A stretch of 64,000 bases of DNA, taken from positions 310,001 through 374,000 of the forward strand of contig NZ_LAIJ01000001.1 in assembly GCF_001449115.1 (NCBI RefSeq). Reading direction: 5' to 3'. The stretch is from Occallatibacter gabretensis (GTDB lineage: Bacteria; Acidobacteriota; Terriglobia; Terriglobales; Acidobacteriaceae). Of this stretch, positions 8,752-17,056 are shown piece after piece. Under the pieces are notes generated by a model. The model was not told the origin of the DNA. It saw nothing but the letters and a program-made list of their open reading frames with translations, and searched no databases. Each line of letters starts with the position of its first letter. Within the stretch, counting starts at the first letter, position 1. Made by a program: the position numbers and the translations under genes.

Positions 8752-9540
8752 GTGTTTGATATTCATTACCATCTTTTGTTTGACATTGACGACGGCCCCA
8801 AAACAATTGAAGACTCCATCGCACTTGCAGAGGCATCCATTGCGGAAGGCGTAACGCACATCGTCTGCACGCCTCACTCCAACGACAAATACAAATTCAA
8901 TCCCGATCTGAACCGCGAGAGAAGGGAAATACTCAATGAGCGCCTGGGCGGTCGCATCACGCTCGGTCTCGGCTGTGACTTCCATCTCTCCTACGACAAC
9001 ATTGATAATCTTTACAAGGATCGCTCGCGCTTTACCATCAACGGCAACCAGTACCTTCTTGTAGAGTTTCCTGATTTCGGTATCGCAGCGAATATGGCCG
9101 CAACCTTTTACGAGATGACGGCCTCGGGCGTCGTGCCCATCATTACGCATCCGGAGCGCAATCCTACCCTGCAGAAAGATCCGCATCGAATCGCCGAGTG
9201 GATTCGTCTCGGCTGTCTGGTGCAGATCACCGGGTCTTCGCTTCTGGGCCGTTTTGGCCAGCGCGCACAGGCAATGTCTCATGAGCTTCTGAAGAAGAAC
9301 TGGGTTCACATCATCGCCAGCGATGCCCACAGCGCCGAACGGCGCTCACCCTCCATGTCCAGGGCCTATCAGGCGCTGCAGTCGCAATACGGGCAGCAGA
9401 CAGCCGACCGGCTCTGCATGGAAAATCCGCGCGCCATATATTTTGGTGAGACGCTGGCTGAGCAGCCTGAGCCCGAAGGCGTCTACGACACATACAAGTC
9501 AGCAAATCGCGGATTCTTCAGCAGACTCTTCGGAAAATAA
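8752..9540 (+). CDS. CpsB/YwqE-type PHP-domain tyrosine-protein phosphatase
   Basis: 262 residues from a GTG start. The first residues give the PHP metal motif HYH (residues 5-7), followed by VTHIVCTPHSND, THPERNP and ASDAHS, the metal-ligand positions of the PHP phosphatase family. CpsB and YwqE remove phosphate from bacterial tyrosine kinases that control capsule and exopolysaccharide production. No kinase or polysaccharide cluster is adjacent, so the partner must be elsewhere. A possible -10 element TACGAT lies at 8669-8674. The gene converges on tpiA and both end at a shared hairpin. Confidence 0.85.
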   Translation: MFDIHYHLLFDIDDGPKTIEDSIALAEASIAEGVTHIVCTPHSNDKYKFNPDLNRERREILNERLGGRITLGLGCDFHLSYDNIDNLYKDRSRFTINGNQYLLVEFPDFGIAANMAATFYEMTASGVVPIITHPERNPTLQKDPHRIAEWIRLGCLVQITGSSLLGRFGQRAQAMSHELLKKNWVHIIASDAHSAERRSPSMSRAYQALQSQYGQQTADRLCMENPRAIYFGETLAEQPEPEGVYDTYKSANRGFFSRLFGK

Positions 9541-9542
9541 CT

Positions 9543-9572
9543 CGGCGGCAGGAGAATCTGCTCCTGCCGCCG
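9543..9572. terminator. bidirectional hairpin between PHP phosphatase gene and tpiA
   Basis: A perfect 12-base inverted repeat (9543-9554 with 9561-9572, GC-rich, 6-base loop) fills the 50-base gap between two convergent genes. It has no long T run on either side. It probably ends both transcripts. Confidence 0.65.
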
Positions 9573-9590
9573 CTCAAACCTCCAGACAAA

Positions 9591-10343
9591 TCAATACTTC
9601 ACAATCGCCGCAAACGATTCCGCCTTCAGGCTTGCGCCTCCCACCAGCGCGCCGTCAATCTCTTCCTGCCCAATCAGACTGTTGCAGTTGTCCACCTTCA
9701 CGCTGCCGCCATAGAGAATCCGCATATTGGCCGCAATCTCCGCGTTCAGCAGCCTTGCTGCCTCGGCACGAATGATTTTGTGTGCCTCTACAGCCATCTC
9801 CGGCGTCGCCGTCCTGCCTGTGCCAATGGCCCACACCGGCTCGTATGCAATCACAATCGGAGCGGCAGCCTCCGCCGTGATGCCCGCCAATGCGCCTGCC
9901 AACTGTCTCTTAAGTACATCGGCCGTCTCGCCTACTTCGCGTTCTTCCAGCACTTCGCCAATGCACACCACCGGAACAATCCCGTGCTTCAGCGCCGTGT
10001 GCAGCTTCTTGTTCACAATCTCGTCTGTTTCGCCAAAATACTGCCGCCGCTCGGAGTGCCCAATCAGCGTATGCGTACCGCCAACGGCCTTGAGTTGCAA
10101 CACGGAAGTCTCGCCGGTGAACGCGCCCTCCTCCGCAAAATAAATATTTTGTGCTCCAACTGCCACAGCAGATCCCTTGAGAGATTCAACCACGCCGGGC
10201 AGCAGCACCGGAGAAGGGAATACCGCAATCTCATCGCGGTCATGAGCGGCAACAAGCGGCAAAAATGCCTCAATAAACGCCTTGGCCTCAGCAGGCGTTT
10301 TATACATCTTCCAATTTGCGGCAATCAGAGCTTTGCGTGACAT
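9591..10343 (-). CDS. tpiA: triosephosphate isomerase
   Basis: 250 residues, the usual length. It interconverts dihydroxyacetone phosphate and glyceraldehyde 3-phosphate in glycolysis. Catalytic residues are visible: the lysine in AANWKMYK near residue 12, the histidine in IGHSERR near 97, and the glutamate in AYEPVWAIGTG near 168; the phosphate-binding YGGSVK lies near 213. It is on the minus strand like pgk and gap further along, but a toxin-antitoxin pair and other genes lie between them, so the glycolytic genes are clustered rather than one operon. Confidence 0.98.
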   Translation of the reverse strand: MSRKALIAANWKMYKTPAEAKAFIEAFLPLVAAHDRDEIAVFPSPVLLPGVVESLKGSAVAVGAQNIYFAEEGAFTGETSVLQLKAVGGTHTLIGHSERRQYFGETDEIVNKKLHTALKHGIVPVVCIGEVLEEREVGETADVLKRQLAGALAGITAEAAAPIVIAYEPVWAIGTGRTATPEMAVEAHKIIRAEAARLLNAEIAANMRILYGGSVKVDNCNSLIGQEEIDGALVGGASLKAESFAAIVKY

Positions 10344-10480
10344 GTTTCAGCGGTCCTCAGCTTCAATTTTAGGCGATCGAATTGCTGCATTGTGTGATGG
10401 GCGGTGCCGTCCGCCAACCGTCTAAAAATCGCAATTGTGCTAGAATTTGACCATAGTCAGAGACCATGGGAGGATTTGCC

Positions 10481-10711
10481 ATGTCTATTACAATCGCGGC
10501 CGGAGAATTCAAAGCTAAATGTCTCAAACTATTGGACGAAGTGGCCGAAAAGCGTGAGACGCTTGTTATCACGAAGCATGGCAAGCCAGTCGCGGAAGTG
10601 AATCCGATAAAGCCGGAGAAAACTGAACTGTTTGGCTCCATGAAGGGGAGTGTGCTTTGGGAAGGCGACATCATTTCTCCACTTGATATCGAATGGGACG
10701 CGATGAAATGA
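10481..10711 (+). CDS. Phd/YefM-family antitoxin
   Basis: 76 residues from the ATG at 10481. This start is preferred over the ATG at 10466 because GGGAGGA at 10468-10474 then serves as a ribosome site. The N-terminal SITIAAGEFKAKCLKLLDEV and ITKHGKPVAEV are typical of the Phd/YefM DNA-binding fold, and the C-terminal tail would wrap the toxin. Its stop overlaps the PIN toxin start in ATGA. Such antitoxins neutralise the partner and repress their own promoter. Confidence 0.88.
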   Translation: MSITIAAGEFKAKCLKLLDEVAEKRETLVITKHGKPVAEVNPIKPEKTELFGSMKGSVLWEGDIISPLDIEWDAMK

Positions 10712-11151
10712 CGGCAGCTGATGAAGCGCGAGTGGAATTAATGCTTCTCGATACTCATACATTGGTGTGGTATGTGGAAGGCAGTCAGAAAATCGGCACC
10801 GCTACTAGAGAAGCAGTGCGTCTGGGATCGCTCGATAATCAGGTGCTCGTTTCGGCTATCACCCCATGGGAAATCGCATTGCTGGTGAGCAAAAAGCGGC
10901 TTTTGCTAAGCTCCGATGTGATGGATTGGGTCAATGAGGTACTTGCAAAGCCCGGTGTAAGTCTAGTTCCGTTGGAGCCGAAGATCGCCGTAGCCAGCAC
11001 GCGCTTACCATTTGACATGCACCTTGATCCTGCTGACCGCATTCTCGTCGCCACAGCCCGCAGATTCGGCGCAACTCTGGTGACCGCAGACCGTGCCCTG
11101 CTAGACCTTGCCGTGCAGGGCTACTTCAAAGTACAAGATGCAATGGAGTAA
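10708..11151 (+). CDS. VapC-like PIN-domain toxin
   Basis: 147 residues from ATG 10708, which overlaps the antitoxin stop. An earlier in-frame ATG at 10693 would overlap the antitoxin more. The PIN-domain acidic residues are visible in MLLDTHTLVWY, ITPWEIALL, DPADRILVATA and LVTADRALL. PIN toxins are metal-dependent ribonucleases that cleave tRNA or rRNA. With the upstream Phd-type gene it forms a complete type II module, inserted between tpiA and an unknown gene, facing away from tpiA. Confidence 0.9.
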   Translation: MTAADEARVELMLLDTHTLVWYVEGSQKIGTATREAVRLGSLDNQVLVSAITPWEIALLVSKKRLLLSSDVMDWVNEVLAKPGVSLVPLEPKIAVASTRLPFDMHLDPADRILVATARRFGATLVTADRALLDLAVQGYFKVQDAME

Positions 11152-11158
11152 ACGGGGT

Positions 11159-11785
11159 TCAACCCCGTGGCCCAGCAGGTCGAATGACCGATAGATCAGC
11201 CGGCATTTCGCCATCCAGAAATGCAGCGCGGTGAGCCGGATCGCCCAAATCCATTCTGAAGTGATACCAGGTATCGTCCTGAAGGATACCCATGTTCCAG
11301 GGCCCGGAGACGGAGTCAGAAAACTGCCACAGAATGTGAAATCCCTCTTCATTGGTGAAGCCCTCCAGGTCAGCCTGGATGATGGCATCTCCACGTTCCC
11401 AGATAGCGGCCCGCAGCGCATGGAGAGCATTGCCGCCTTCCTCCGTATCCGCAGCTTGCAAATGCTGGAAGGAATAGACTGTTTTGACTGAGGACAAGTA
11501 GTCTTTGAGCCACTCGGCGCCGCTTTCGGGTTTGGCGCCTTCGATATCTTCAAGAAAATCGGCAATCTCATCTTGTCCAACGGAGCCATCAAAGACTGGA
11601 TTCCGTTCGATCAGCGCTACTTCAGAGCCGTCGCTCCCGGAGAGCAAAAGACTCTCCCATTCTTCCTCGCCTCCCTCCTCAACGGTCAGTCTGTACGTAG
11701 GATGGTGCTCGCCAAGCTGCTGTACCAGTTCCTCTAGCGAGGGAAATTCTTCGTCTTTCGATAAGACCCGCGTGTGGTAGTCCAT
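11159..11785 (-). CDS. conserved hypothetical acidic protein
   Basis: 208 residues, strongly acidic (many Glu/Asp, for example VEEGGEEEWESL), with no signal peptide or membrane segment. Tryptophans and aromatics in the C-terminal half (WQFSDSVSGPWNMG, TWYHFRMDLG) suggest a globular domain. I do not recognise the family. It ends only 7 bases from the end of the convergent PIN toxin gene, and on its own strand follows the second PIN toxin gene by 92 bases, so it may be a passenger of that module. Function unknown. Confidence 0.7.
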   Translation of the reverse strand: MDYHTRVLSKDEEFPSLEELVQQLGEHHPTYRLTVEEGGEEEWESLLLSGSDGSEVALIERNPVFDGSVGQDEIADFLEDIEGAKPESGAEWLKDYLSSVKTVYSFQHLQAADTEEGGNALHALRAAIWERGDAIIQADLEGFTNEEGFHILWQFSDSVSGPWNMGILQDDTWYHFRMDLGDPAHRAAFLDGEMPADLSVIRPAGPRG

Positions 11786-11877
11786 TTTGCTTCTCCGGCT
11801 GAGGATATAGAGCGTTTGGGTTCGGAAGTATCTTAGAGCAAAACCAGTGAAGCGGAAATGCTTTCAGGCAACGGATG

Positions 11878-12312
11878 CTATGGTTTGATTCCGGAGATTC
11901 GCTGTCGGAAGCTCTCAGGCGATTCGATGACGAAACTCGTTTTTCCGGCAAGTGCCAGCAGATCCTTGTCTCCGGTGACGAGCACATGTGCCCGGCCGCT
12001 GTGAGCGAGATTGAGGAAAGGCTGATCGTTTTTGTCCCGGCAGTTCACGGGGCAGGCTTTCGCAATGATGACGGTCTGGCAGAAGGGCAGGTAATCGCTG
12101 AGCAACTCTATGCAGTCGTCAGTTGAGAGACCGAACTTGGGATAGGCGAGCACGCGCGTTAGCTCAGAGGCCGTGGCACTTGAAATCAGTGGGATGGAAC
12201 GCCCTTCGCGCCAGAAGGCTCGGAGCCAGGCGATTTTGCCTTGCGAAAAGAGCAGGGCCGATAGGACTGTGTTGGTATCGAAAACTACACGCAGGTGCCT
12301 GGGAGCCTTCAC
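11878..12312 (-). CDS. PIN-domain toxin (TIGR00305-like)
   Basis: 144 residues. The start overlaps the stop of the AbrB-type antitoxin gene by 4 bases. The N-terminal VVFDTNTVLSALLF, the middle SSATASELTRVLAYPKF, and NCRDKNDQPFLNLA with LVTGDKDLL supply the acidic residues of the PIN ribonuclease site and match the 'PIN-family toxin component' group. Expected to be an RNase held inactive by the small DNA-binding protein encoded just before it. Confidence 0.9.
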   Translation of the reverse strand: MKAPRHLRVVFDTNTVLSALLFSQGKIAWLRAFWREGRSIPLISSATASELTRVLAYPKFGLSTDDCIELLSDYLPFCQTVIIAKACPVNCRDKNDQPFLNLAHSGRAHVLVTGDKDLLALAGKTSFVIESPESFRQRISGIKP

Positions 12313-12533
12313 CGCGGCTTCCGCGCCCAGGCGATTGAATTCGCAATGTCCTGCTCGCCGATGCCGAGTTTGTCGAGCCGCGCTCGAACCTCATCGGCGC
12401 GGCTGAGGCGCAGGGGACGCAAGGTGATGCTCGTGCCGTCCGTCGCGATCTCAAAATACTCGATTCCCTCAAAGCGGCTGGTGACTGCTTTCGGCAGCGT
12501 GAGCTGGTTTTTGACGGTGAGCTTGGCGAGCAT
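12309..12533 (-). CDS. AbrB/MazE-type (SpoVT-AbrB fold) antitoxin
   Basis: 74 residues. The first 45 residues (LAKLTVKNQLTLPKAVTSRF, then YFEIATDGTSITLRPL) are a swapped-hairpin AbrB domain that binds DNA as a dimer. The C-terminal tail (RLDKLGIGEQDIANSIAWAR) would contact the PIN toxin, whose start overlaps this gene's stop. Probable autorepressor; repeats just upstream of the start could be its operator. Confidence 0.88.
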   Translation of the reverse strand: MLAKLTVKNQLTLPKAVTSRFEGIEYFEIATDGTSITLRPLRLSRADEVRARLDKLGIGEQDIANSIAWARKPR

Positions 12534-12549
12534 GGTTAGGCTCCAAAGT

Positions 12550-12595
12550 AAGGAAGTAAGGAAATCTTACATTAGCTTGTAGCAAAAAACAAGCT
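12550..12595 (-). promoter_or_regulatory. candidate operator of the AbrB-PIN module
   Basis: Directly upstream of the antitoxin start are a tandem AAGTAAGG repeat (plus-strand view), a palindrome GTAAG-N5-CTTAC (12556-12570) and a second inverted repeat AGCTTGT / ACAAGCT (12574-12580, 12589-12595). AbrB-type antitoxins usually bind AT-rich repeats at their own promoter, so these are the likely binding sites. Confidence 0.45.
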
Positions 12596-12753
12596 TGGCC
12601 TTTAATGGCGAGGGTGCAAAATGAGAGCGCTACAAGGCCGAAAATAATCAACGGCAAATACATGACGGGGAGAAATCGCCGCCATGTATTTGCCGCATTG
12701 TTCTGGAGAAACTGTGCCGGACCCAACGGATTGTGAGGTCCAGCACAGCATAG

Positions 12754-13968
12754 CTACTTATTCGTCAGCGCTTCCACACCCGGCAGCTTCTTGCCTTCAA
12801 GAAACTCCAGGCTCGCGCCGCCGCCAGTGGAGATATGCGTGATCCTGTCCGCCACTCCCGCCTGGTTAATCGCGCTCACGGAGTCGCCCCCGCCGATAAT
12901 CGACGTCGCATCGCTGTTCGCAGCCACAGCGTAAGCAATCGCATTCGTTCCCACCGCAAATTGCGGAAACTCAAATACGCCAGCCGGGCCATTCCACACA
13001 ATCGTCCTCGCGGTATCGACAACATTCTCGATCTCGGCAATCGACTTCGGCCCAACATCCAGCCCCTGCCAGCCAGCAGGAAAGTTCTTGCTCGTATCCC
13101 ACTCCTGCGTCTTCGCATCCGGAGAAAAGCTATCAGCCAGAATGTTATCCACCGGCAGCAGTAGCTTCACGCCCTTTGCCTTGGCCTTCTCAATCGCTTC
13201 CTTCGCCACGCTGATCTTGTCCTCTTCCACAAGCGAGTCGCCGGTCGTAACGCCCAGCGCGCGCTGGAAGGTGTAGGCCATTCCGCCCACAATCACCAGC
13301 GTGTCCACCTTGTCGAGCAGGTTGTTAATCACGTCAATCTTGCCTGAGATCTTCGATCCGCCAATAATCGCCACAAACGGCTTCTCCGGCGACTCCAGAG
13401 CCTTGCCCAAATACGTGATTTCCTTTTCCATCAGCAGCCCCGCAACCGCGGGCTTCAGGAAGTGTGTAATCCCCTCCGTAGAAGCGTGCGCACGATGCGC
13501 CGATCCAAAGGCGTCATTCACATACACCTCAGCCAGCGCTGCAAGCTGCTTTGAGAACCCCGCATCGTTCGCCTCTTCTTCCGCGTGGAAACGCAGGTTT
13601 TCAAGCAACAGCACCTGCCCAGACTCAAGCTGCCGCGCCAGCTCTTCGGCAATCTCGCCCACGCAATCCGGCGCAAACGCAACATTCATGCCCAATCCAA
13701 TTTCCTTGTCCAGCAGCTCGCGCAGCCGGTCCACCACCGGGCGCAGCGAATACTTCGGATTCGGCTTGCCCTTCGGCCTTCCCAGATGCGAGGCAAGAAT
13801 GACCTTTGCATGATGCCGCAGCGCATAGACAATCGTCGGCAGCGTGGCCACAATGCGTGTGTCGTCCGTAATCGCGGAGCCGTCCTCGGTAAGCGGCACA
13901 TTAAAATCCACGCGGATAAACACATGCTTATTCTTCAAATCGAGATCGCGAATCGAGAGCTTGGACAT
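12754..13968 (-). CDS. pgk: phosphoglycerate kinase
   Basis: 404 residues from ATG 13968; an upstream in-frame ATG would add 18 unlikely residues. It converts 1,3-bisphosphoglycerate and ADP to 3-phosphoglycerate and ATP. Visible motifs are [11 protein letters not shown] near residue 16, [16 protein letters not shown] near 60, [16 protein letters not shown] near 165, ALLGGSK-type [11 protein letters not shown] near 200 and the C-terminal [12 protein letters not shown]. The start is 22 bases after the RidA-like gene, so the two are probably co-transcribed. The length is normal. Confidence 0.98.
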   Translation of the reverse strand: MSKLSIRDLDLKNKHVFIRVDFNVPLTEDGSAITDDTRIVATLPTIVYALRHHAKVILASHLGRPKGKPNPKYSLRPVVDRLRELLDKEIGLGMNVAFAPDCVGEIAEELARQLESGQVLLLENLRFHAEEEANDAGFSKQLAALAEVYVNDAFGSAHRAHASTEGITHFLKPAVAGLLMEKEITYLGKALESPEKPFVAIIGGSKISGKIDVINNLLDKVDTLVIVGGMAYTFQRALGVTTGDSLVEEDKISVAKEAIEKAKAKGVKLLLPVDNILADSFSPDAKTQEWDTSKNFPAGWQGLDVGPKSIAEIENVVDTARTIVWNGPAGVFEFPQFAVGTNAIAYAVAANSDATSIIGGGDSVSAINQAGVADRITHISTGGGASLEFLEGKKLPGVEALTNK

Positions 13969-13990
13969 GAGAAGGAACCTTTCAAAAAAG

Positions 13991-14365
13991 CTAGGAATCG
14001 GAGACAACTGCATCGAACTCAATTTCGATGCGCCACGCGGGATTAATAAACCCGGACACGATCACCATCGTAGCCGCAGGACGCGTTTCGGCAAAGAATT
14101 CACCATGAATACGGCCAACAACTTCCCAGTCTTCCGCACGCGTGAGATACATGCGGGTGCGAACAACGTCGCGGAATGAAGCGCCGGCATCGGAGAGAGC
14201 CTTTTCAGCAATAGCGAAAACGCGTCGCGTCTGGCCGGCAGCATCTTCATGATCCGCGCCGACCGGACCAGTTCCGGCAACATGAATCGTATTGCCCACG
14301 CGCACAGCGCGGGAAAAGCCGATGATCGGCTCAAACGGAGAACTGCCGCTGATATTTTTGCGCAT
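13991..14365 (-). CDS. RidA/YjgF-family protein
   Basis: 124 residues. The segments GNTIHVAGTGPVG, VFAIAEKALSDAGASFRDVV, RMYLTRAEDW and the C-terminal NPAWRIEIEFDAVV match the Rid family, including the arginine that in RidA binds the imine intermediate. RidA hydrolyses reactive enamine/imine intermediates from PLP enzymes to ketoacids; many relatives have other or unknown roles. It sits between gap and pgk, separated from gap by a terminator and joined to pgk by a 22-base gap. Confidence 0.88.
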   Translation of the reverse strand: MRKNISGSSPFEPIIGFSRAVRVGNTIHVAGTGPVGADHEDAAGQTRRVFAIAEKALSDAGASFRDVVRTRMYLTRAEDWEVVGRIHGEFFAETRPAATMVIVSGFINPAWRIEIEFDAVVSDS

Positions 14366-14393
14366 AAGATCAGATGTCGGATTTCAGAGATCG

Positions 14394-14460
14394 AAAAAGG
14401 GATCAGCGGTCATATCAGAAAATCAGCATTGCTGATCCCTGATCTCTGACCACTGATCCC
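14394..14460 (-). terminator. terminator after gap, with nested GATCAG-rich hairpins
   Basis: Read on the minus strand, 14447-14460 pairs with 14399-14412 (14 positions, one G-U pair), and the second arm is followed by TTTTT. A smaller hairpin (14422-14428 with 14430-14436) lies inside. This is a convincing rho-independent terminator for gap, placed just before the RidA-like gene. Confidence 0.75.
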
Positions 14461-14466
14461 TATCTT

Positions 14467-15471
14467 TTACAGCCCCTTCGAGGCCAGGAAGCCGATTAGA
14501 TCAACAACGCGGTTCGAGTAGCCCCACTCGTTGTCATACCAGCTCAGCACCTTCACGCTCTGCCCAACCACCTTGGTCAGCGGTGCGTCCACAATCGACG
14601 ACAGCTTGTTGCCCTTGAAGTCCGAGCTCACAAGCTCATGCTCTTCATAACCAAGAATGCCCTTGAGCTCACCCTCGCTCGCAGCCTTCAGCGCGGCGTT
14701 CACAGCCTTCGCATCGGTAGTCTTCTCGCTGATAAAGGTCAGATCGACGATCGACACATTCGGAGTTGGGACGCGGATCGCAAAGCCGTCCAGCTTGCCG
14801 GAAGTCTCAGGAATGACCAGCTTCAGCGCCTTGGCAGCGCCGGTCGAGCTGGGAATCATGCTCAGAGCAGCAGCGCGCGCGCGGCGCAGGTCCTTGTGCG
14901 GAGTGTCCAGGATCACCTGGTCGTTCGTATAGCTGTGAATCGTGGTCATAATGCCGCTCACAAGGCCGAATTCCTTGATCAGCACCTTCACCACAGGCGC
15001 CAGGCAGTTCGTCGTGCAGCTCGCATTTGAAATCACGTTGTGCTTCGCCGGATCGTACTTATCGTGGTTCACACCCAGAACCACGGTAATGTCTTCGTTG
15101 GAGGCCGGTGCGGAGATGATGACCTTCTTCACCGTCTCGCCCAGGTGCGCCTTGGCCTTCACGGCGTCGGTAAAGAAGCCGGTCGACTCAACCACGACCT
15201 GTGCGCCGGTCTCAGCCCAGGGCAGCTTCGCGGGGTCCCGCTCAGAAAACACCTTGATCTTTTTACCGTCGACCGTGATAAAGTCCTCGCCGGCGGTGAT
15301 TTCGTGCGGCAGGTTGCCCAGGATGGAGTCGTACTTGAGCAGGTGAGCCAGCGTCGCCGGGCTAGTCAAATCGTTGACGGCGACGAATTCAATTTCGGGG
15401 TTTCCAAGCGCGGCGCGCAAAACGTTGCGGCCAATACGGCCAAAGCCGTTAATGCCAACCTTCACTGCCAT
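14467..15471 (-). CDS. gap: glyceraldehyde-3-phosphate dehydrogenase, type I
   Basis: 334 residues from ATG 15471, chosen because GAGGAGAT lies just upstream and VKVGINGFGRIGRNVL follows at once; the longer open frame is not needed. It oxidises glyceraldehyde 3-phosphate to 1,3-bisphosphoglycerate with NAD. The catalytic cysteine is in SNASCTTNCLAP, and the substrate region TIHSYTNDQ is present, as is SWYDNEWGYSNR near the C-terminus. First gene of the minus-strand gap / RidA / pgk series, but a strong terminator follows it. Confidence 0.98.
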   Translation of the reverse strand: MAVKVGINGFGRIGRNVLRAALGNPEIEFVAVNDLTSPATLAHLLKYDSILGNLPHEITAGEDFITVDGKKIKVFSERDPAKLPWAETGAQVVVESTGFFTDAVKAKAHLGETVKKVIISAPASNEDITVVLGVNHDKYDPAKHNVISNASCTTNCLAPVVKVLIKEFGLVSGIMTTIHSYTNDQVILDTPHKDLRRARAAALSMIPSSTGAAKALKLVIPETSGKLDGFAIRVPTPNVSIVDLTFISEKTTDAKAVNAALKAASEGELKGILGYEEHELVSSDFKGNKLSSIVDAPLTKVVGQSVKVLSWYDNEWGYSNRVVDLIGFLASKGL

Positions 15472-15946
15472 GTGCAATATCTCCTCGGGTAGCGTGTTAA
15501 AAACGGAATGGATGAAGCAGCTTTGTTCGGCAGACACAAAATTCAGATAAAGACCAGCTGAATGTGCTCCCAGCAGGCAATTCCACCAAACCCTTGATGC
15601 TACCATCCGGGACATTGCCGTCCCAAATGCGCGGCGCATAGCAAGGCCGCAAATTCATGCAAAGTACATCCTTCCTGAGGCACCTCATCTGAATGGGATG
15701 CCATGTATACCATCCGCAATTTGCAGCACCCAAGGCAGTTATGGTATCTCCAAAGGTATTACAGCGGAACTGGAAATGCTGTATTCCAATAGTTACAATG
15801 TTCGAGTCGACACGGCCCCGGCGGTCTCCAGCGAGCGATTCAGCTTGATGGGATGGAACCAACAGGGAAGCGGCGACCCTTGATAAAGATTCAGCAGAAG
15901 GACACATCCTCTCTGATTCTGCTCGAAAATAGGGATTGAAACCCGC
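15472..15946. other. 475-base non-coding stretch between divergent gap and P-loop kinase genes
   Basis: No open frame here has coding character. It must hold the promoter of gap (minus strand) and of the kinase gene (plus strand). A GAGGAGAT ribosome site for gap is at its left edge. Short inverted sequences around 15700-15760 (a GGTATAC / GTATACC-like pair and a repeated GGTAT) are visible, but I find no known RNA. Confidence 0.4.
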
Positions 15947-16678
15947 ATGAGAAGACGCACCAGACGCGCACCCAACCTTTCCGAATCCACAGGCAAGATC
16001 GGCCAGGAAGTTCCCTCCAACCAGCTGGCTCCGCTCGTGCCCCATTACCCGGACGAAGCTGCCGCCGCTCCGCGCTCCGCTGCTCCTGCCCCATCGCAGC
16101 GCCACAGCCAGCCCCGCCCACCGCAGGATTGGGGATCTCCCGCTCCCGGCCGGCTAGAAGTCGAAACCCAGCCCGAGATTACGCCCCTGGCCGCGCCCGA
16201 GGCGCAGGCTTCGGCGCTGGCGCCTAAAGGCTACGTCGTGCTCGCCATCGGCCTGCCCGGCTCCGGAAAGACCACCTGGTTCAACCGCCGCGGCGTCACA
16301 CCTCTCTCCAGTGACCTGCTCCGCAACATCCTCTTTGATGATGTGGAAGAGCAGCGCTTTCAGGGCCTCGTGTTTTCCACGCTCCGTTCCATGCTGCGCG
16401 CCCGCCTCATCGCAAAAATGCCGTGGAACTACGTTGACGCCACCAACCTCTCCATCCACGAGCGCCGCCAGTGGATCAAGATGGCCAAGAGCTTCGGTTA
16501 CGAAGTTCAGGCCGTCTTCTTCGACGTTCCATTCGAGGTCTGCCTTGAGCGCAACCGCCAGCGCGACCGCTCCGTCAGCGACGACATGATGAGCAAAATG
16601 GCAGAAAAGCTCAAGCCACCCGCGTTCGAAGAAGGCTTTGCCAAAATCACCGTCGTCCGCGTCAAAAACGCGGTCTAG
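15947..16678 (+). CDS. P-loop (polynucleotide-kinase-like) ATP-binding protein
   Basis: 243 residues. The first 90 or so are proline/alanine-rich and probably disordered. The rest is a compact P-loop kinase domain: Walker A GLPGSGKTTW near residue 104, then LSSDLLRNILF, VDATNLSIHERRQWI and a lid-like ERNRQRDRSVSDDMM. This order (Walker A, SSD, DATN) resembles the 5'-kinase domain of polynucleotide kinases and related RNA-repair or zeta-toxin-like kinases. It stands alone upstream of a toxin-antitoxin module. The substrate is unknown. Confidence 0.75.
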   Translation: MRRRTRRAPNLSESTGKIGQEVPSNQLAPLVPHYPDEAAAAPRSAAPAPSQRHSQPRPPQDWGSPAPGRLEVETQPEITPLAAPEAQASALAPKGYVVLAIGLPGSGKTTWFNRRGVTPLSSDLLRNILFDDVEEQRFQGLVFSTLRSMLRARLIAKMPWNYVDATNLSIHERRQWIKMAKSFGYEVQAVFFDVPFEVCLERNRQRDRSVSDDMMSKMAEKLKPPAFEEGFAKITVVRVKNAV

Positions 16679-16701
16679 CTGCCGAGAATAGTTCGCAAGC
16701 C

Positions 16702-16744
16702 GATATTAGCCAAATTAGCTAACTTTGCTAAAATAGCTAATATC
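16702..16744. promoter_or_regulatory. AT-rich palindromic operator of the third toxin-antitoxin module
   Basis: A perfect 9-base inverted repeat GATATTAGC / GCTAATATC (16702-16710, 16736-16744) encloses further TTAGC / GCTAA half-sites, including TTAGCTAA. It ends right at the GGAGGG ribosome site of the antitoxin. This is where a Phd-type antitoxin would repress its own promoter; the AT content contrasts with the surroundings. Confidence 0.7.
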
Positions 16745-16756
16745 GGAGGGCGCGCC

Positions 16757-17056
16757 ATGATCACCCTTACATCCGCGGAAGCTCAGAACAACTTCGGCAA
16801 GCTGCTCGATACGGCCCAGCGCGAGCCTGTCGCCATTACCCGTCATGGCCGTCCGGCGGCATATGTCGTCTCGCCGGAGGATATGAAGATTCTCGATGCG
16901 GCATCCAAGAGAAATCGCACCAAGGCAGCCGCCGCCCTGGAAGCGTGGCGGATTCTGTATGGGGACCAGATTTCCCCGGAAGCCGCGAACCTGACAGATG
17001 AAGACATTGTGAGAATGGTGCATGAGGCACGCGATGAAGCGGCGCGTACTGTTTGA
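16757..17056 (+). CDS. Phd/YefM-family antitoxin
   Basis: 99 residues, ATG with GGAGGG 7 bases upstream. The N-terminal ITLTSAEAQNNFGKLLDTAQ and AITRHGRPAAYVVSPED are the classic Phd/YefM DNA-binding domain. The C-terminal half (LTDEDIVRMVHEARDEAA) is a likely toxin-binding helix. The next gene overlaps its end. Confidence 0.9.
   Translation: MITLTSAEAQNNFGKLLDTAQREPVAITRHGRPAAYVVSPEDMKILDAASKRNRTKAAAALEAWRILYGDQISPEAANLTDEDIVRMVHEARDEAARTV

Noticed and set aside
12469..12726. 85-residue open frame on the minus strand with a hydrophobic start (YLPLIIFGLVALSFC), upstream of the AbrB-type antitoxin
   Set aside because: It overlaps the antitoxin gene in another frame and the operator repeats; no ribosome site. 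Could be a small hydrophobic peptide but is not supported.
15497..16105. 202-residue minus-strand frame between gap and the P-loop kinase
   Set aside because: Overlaps the kinase N-terminus; no motif or ribosome site; composition not protein-like.
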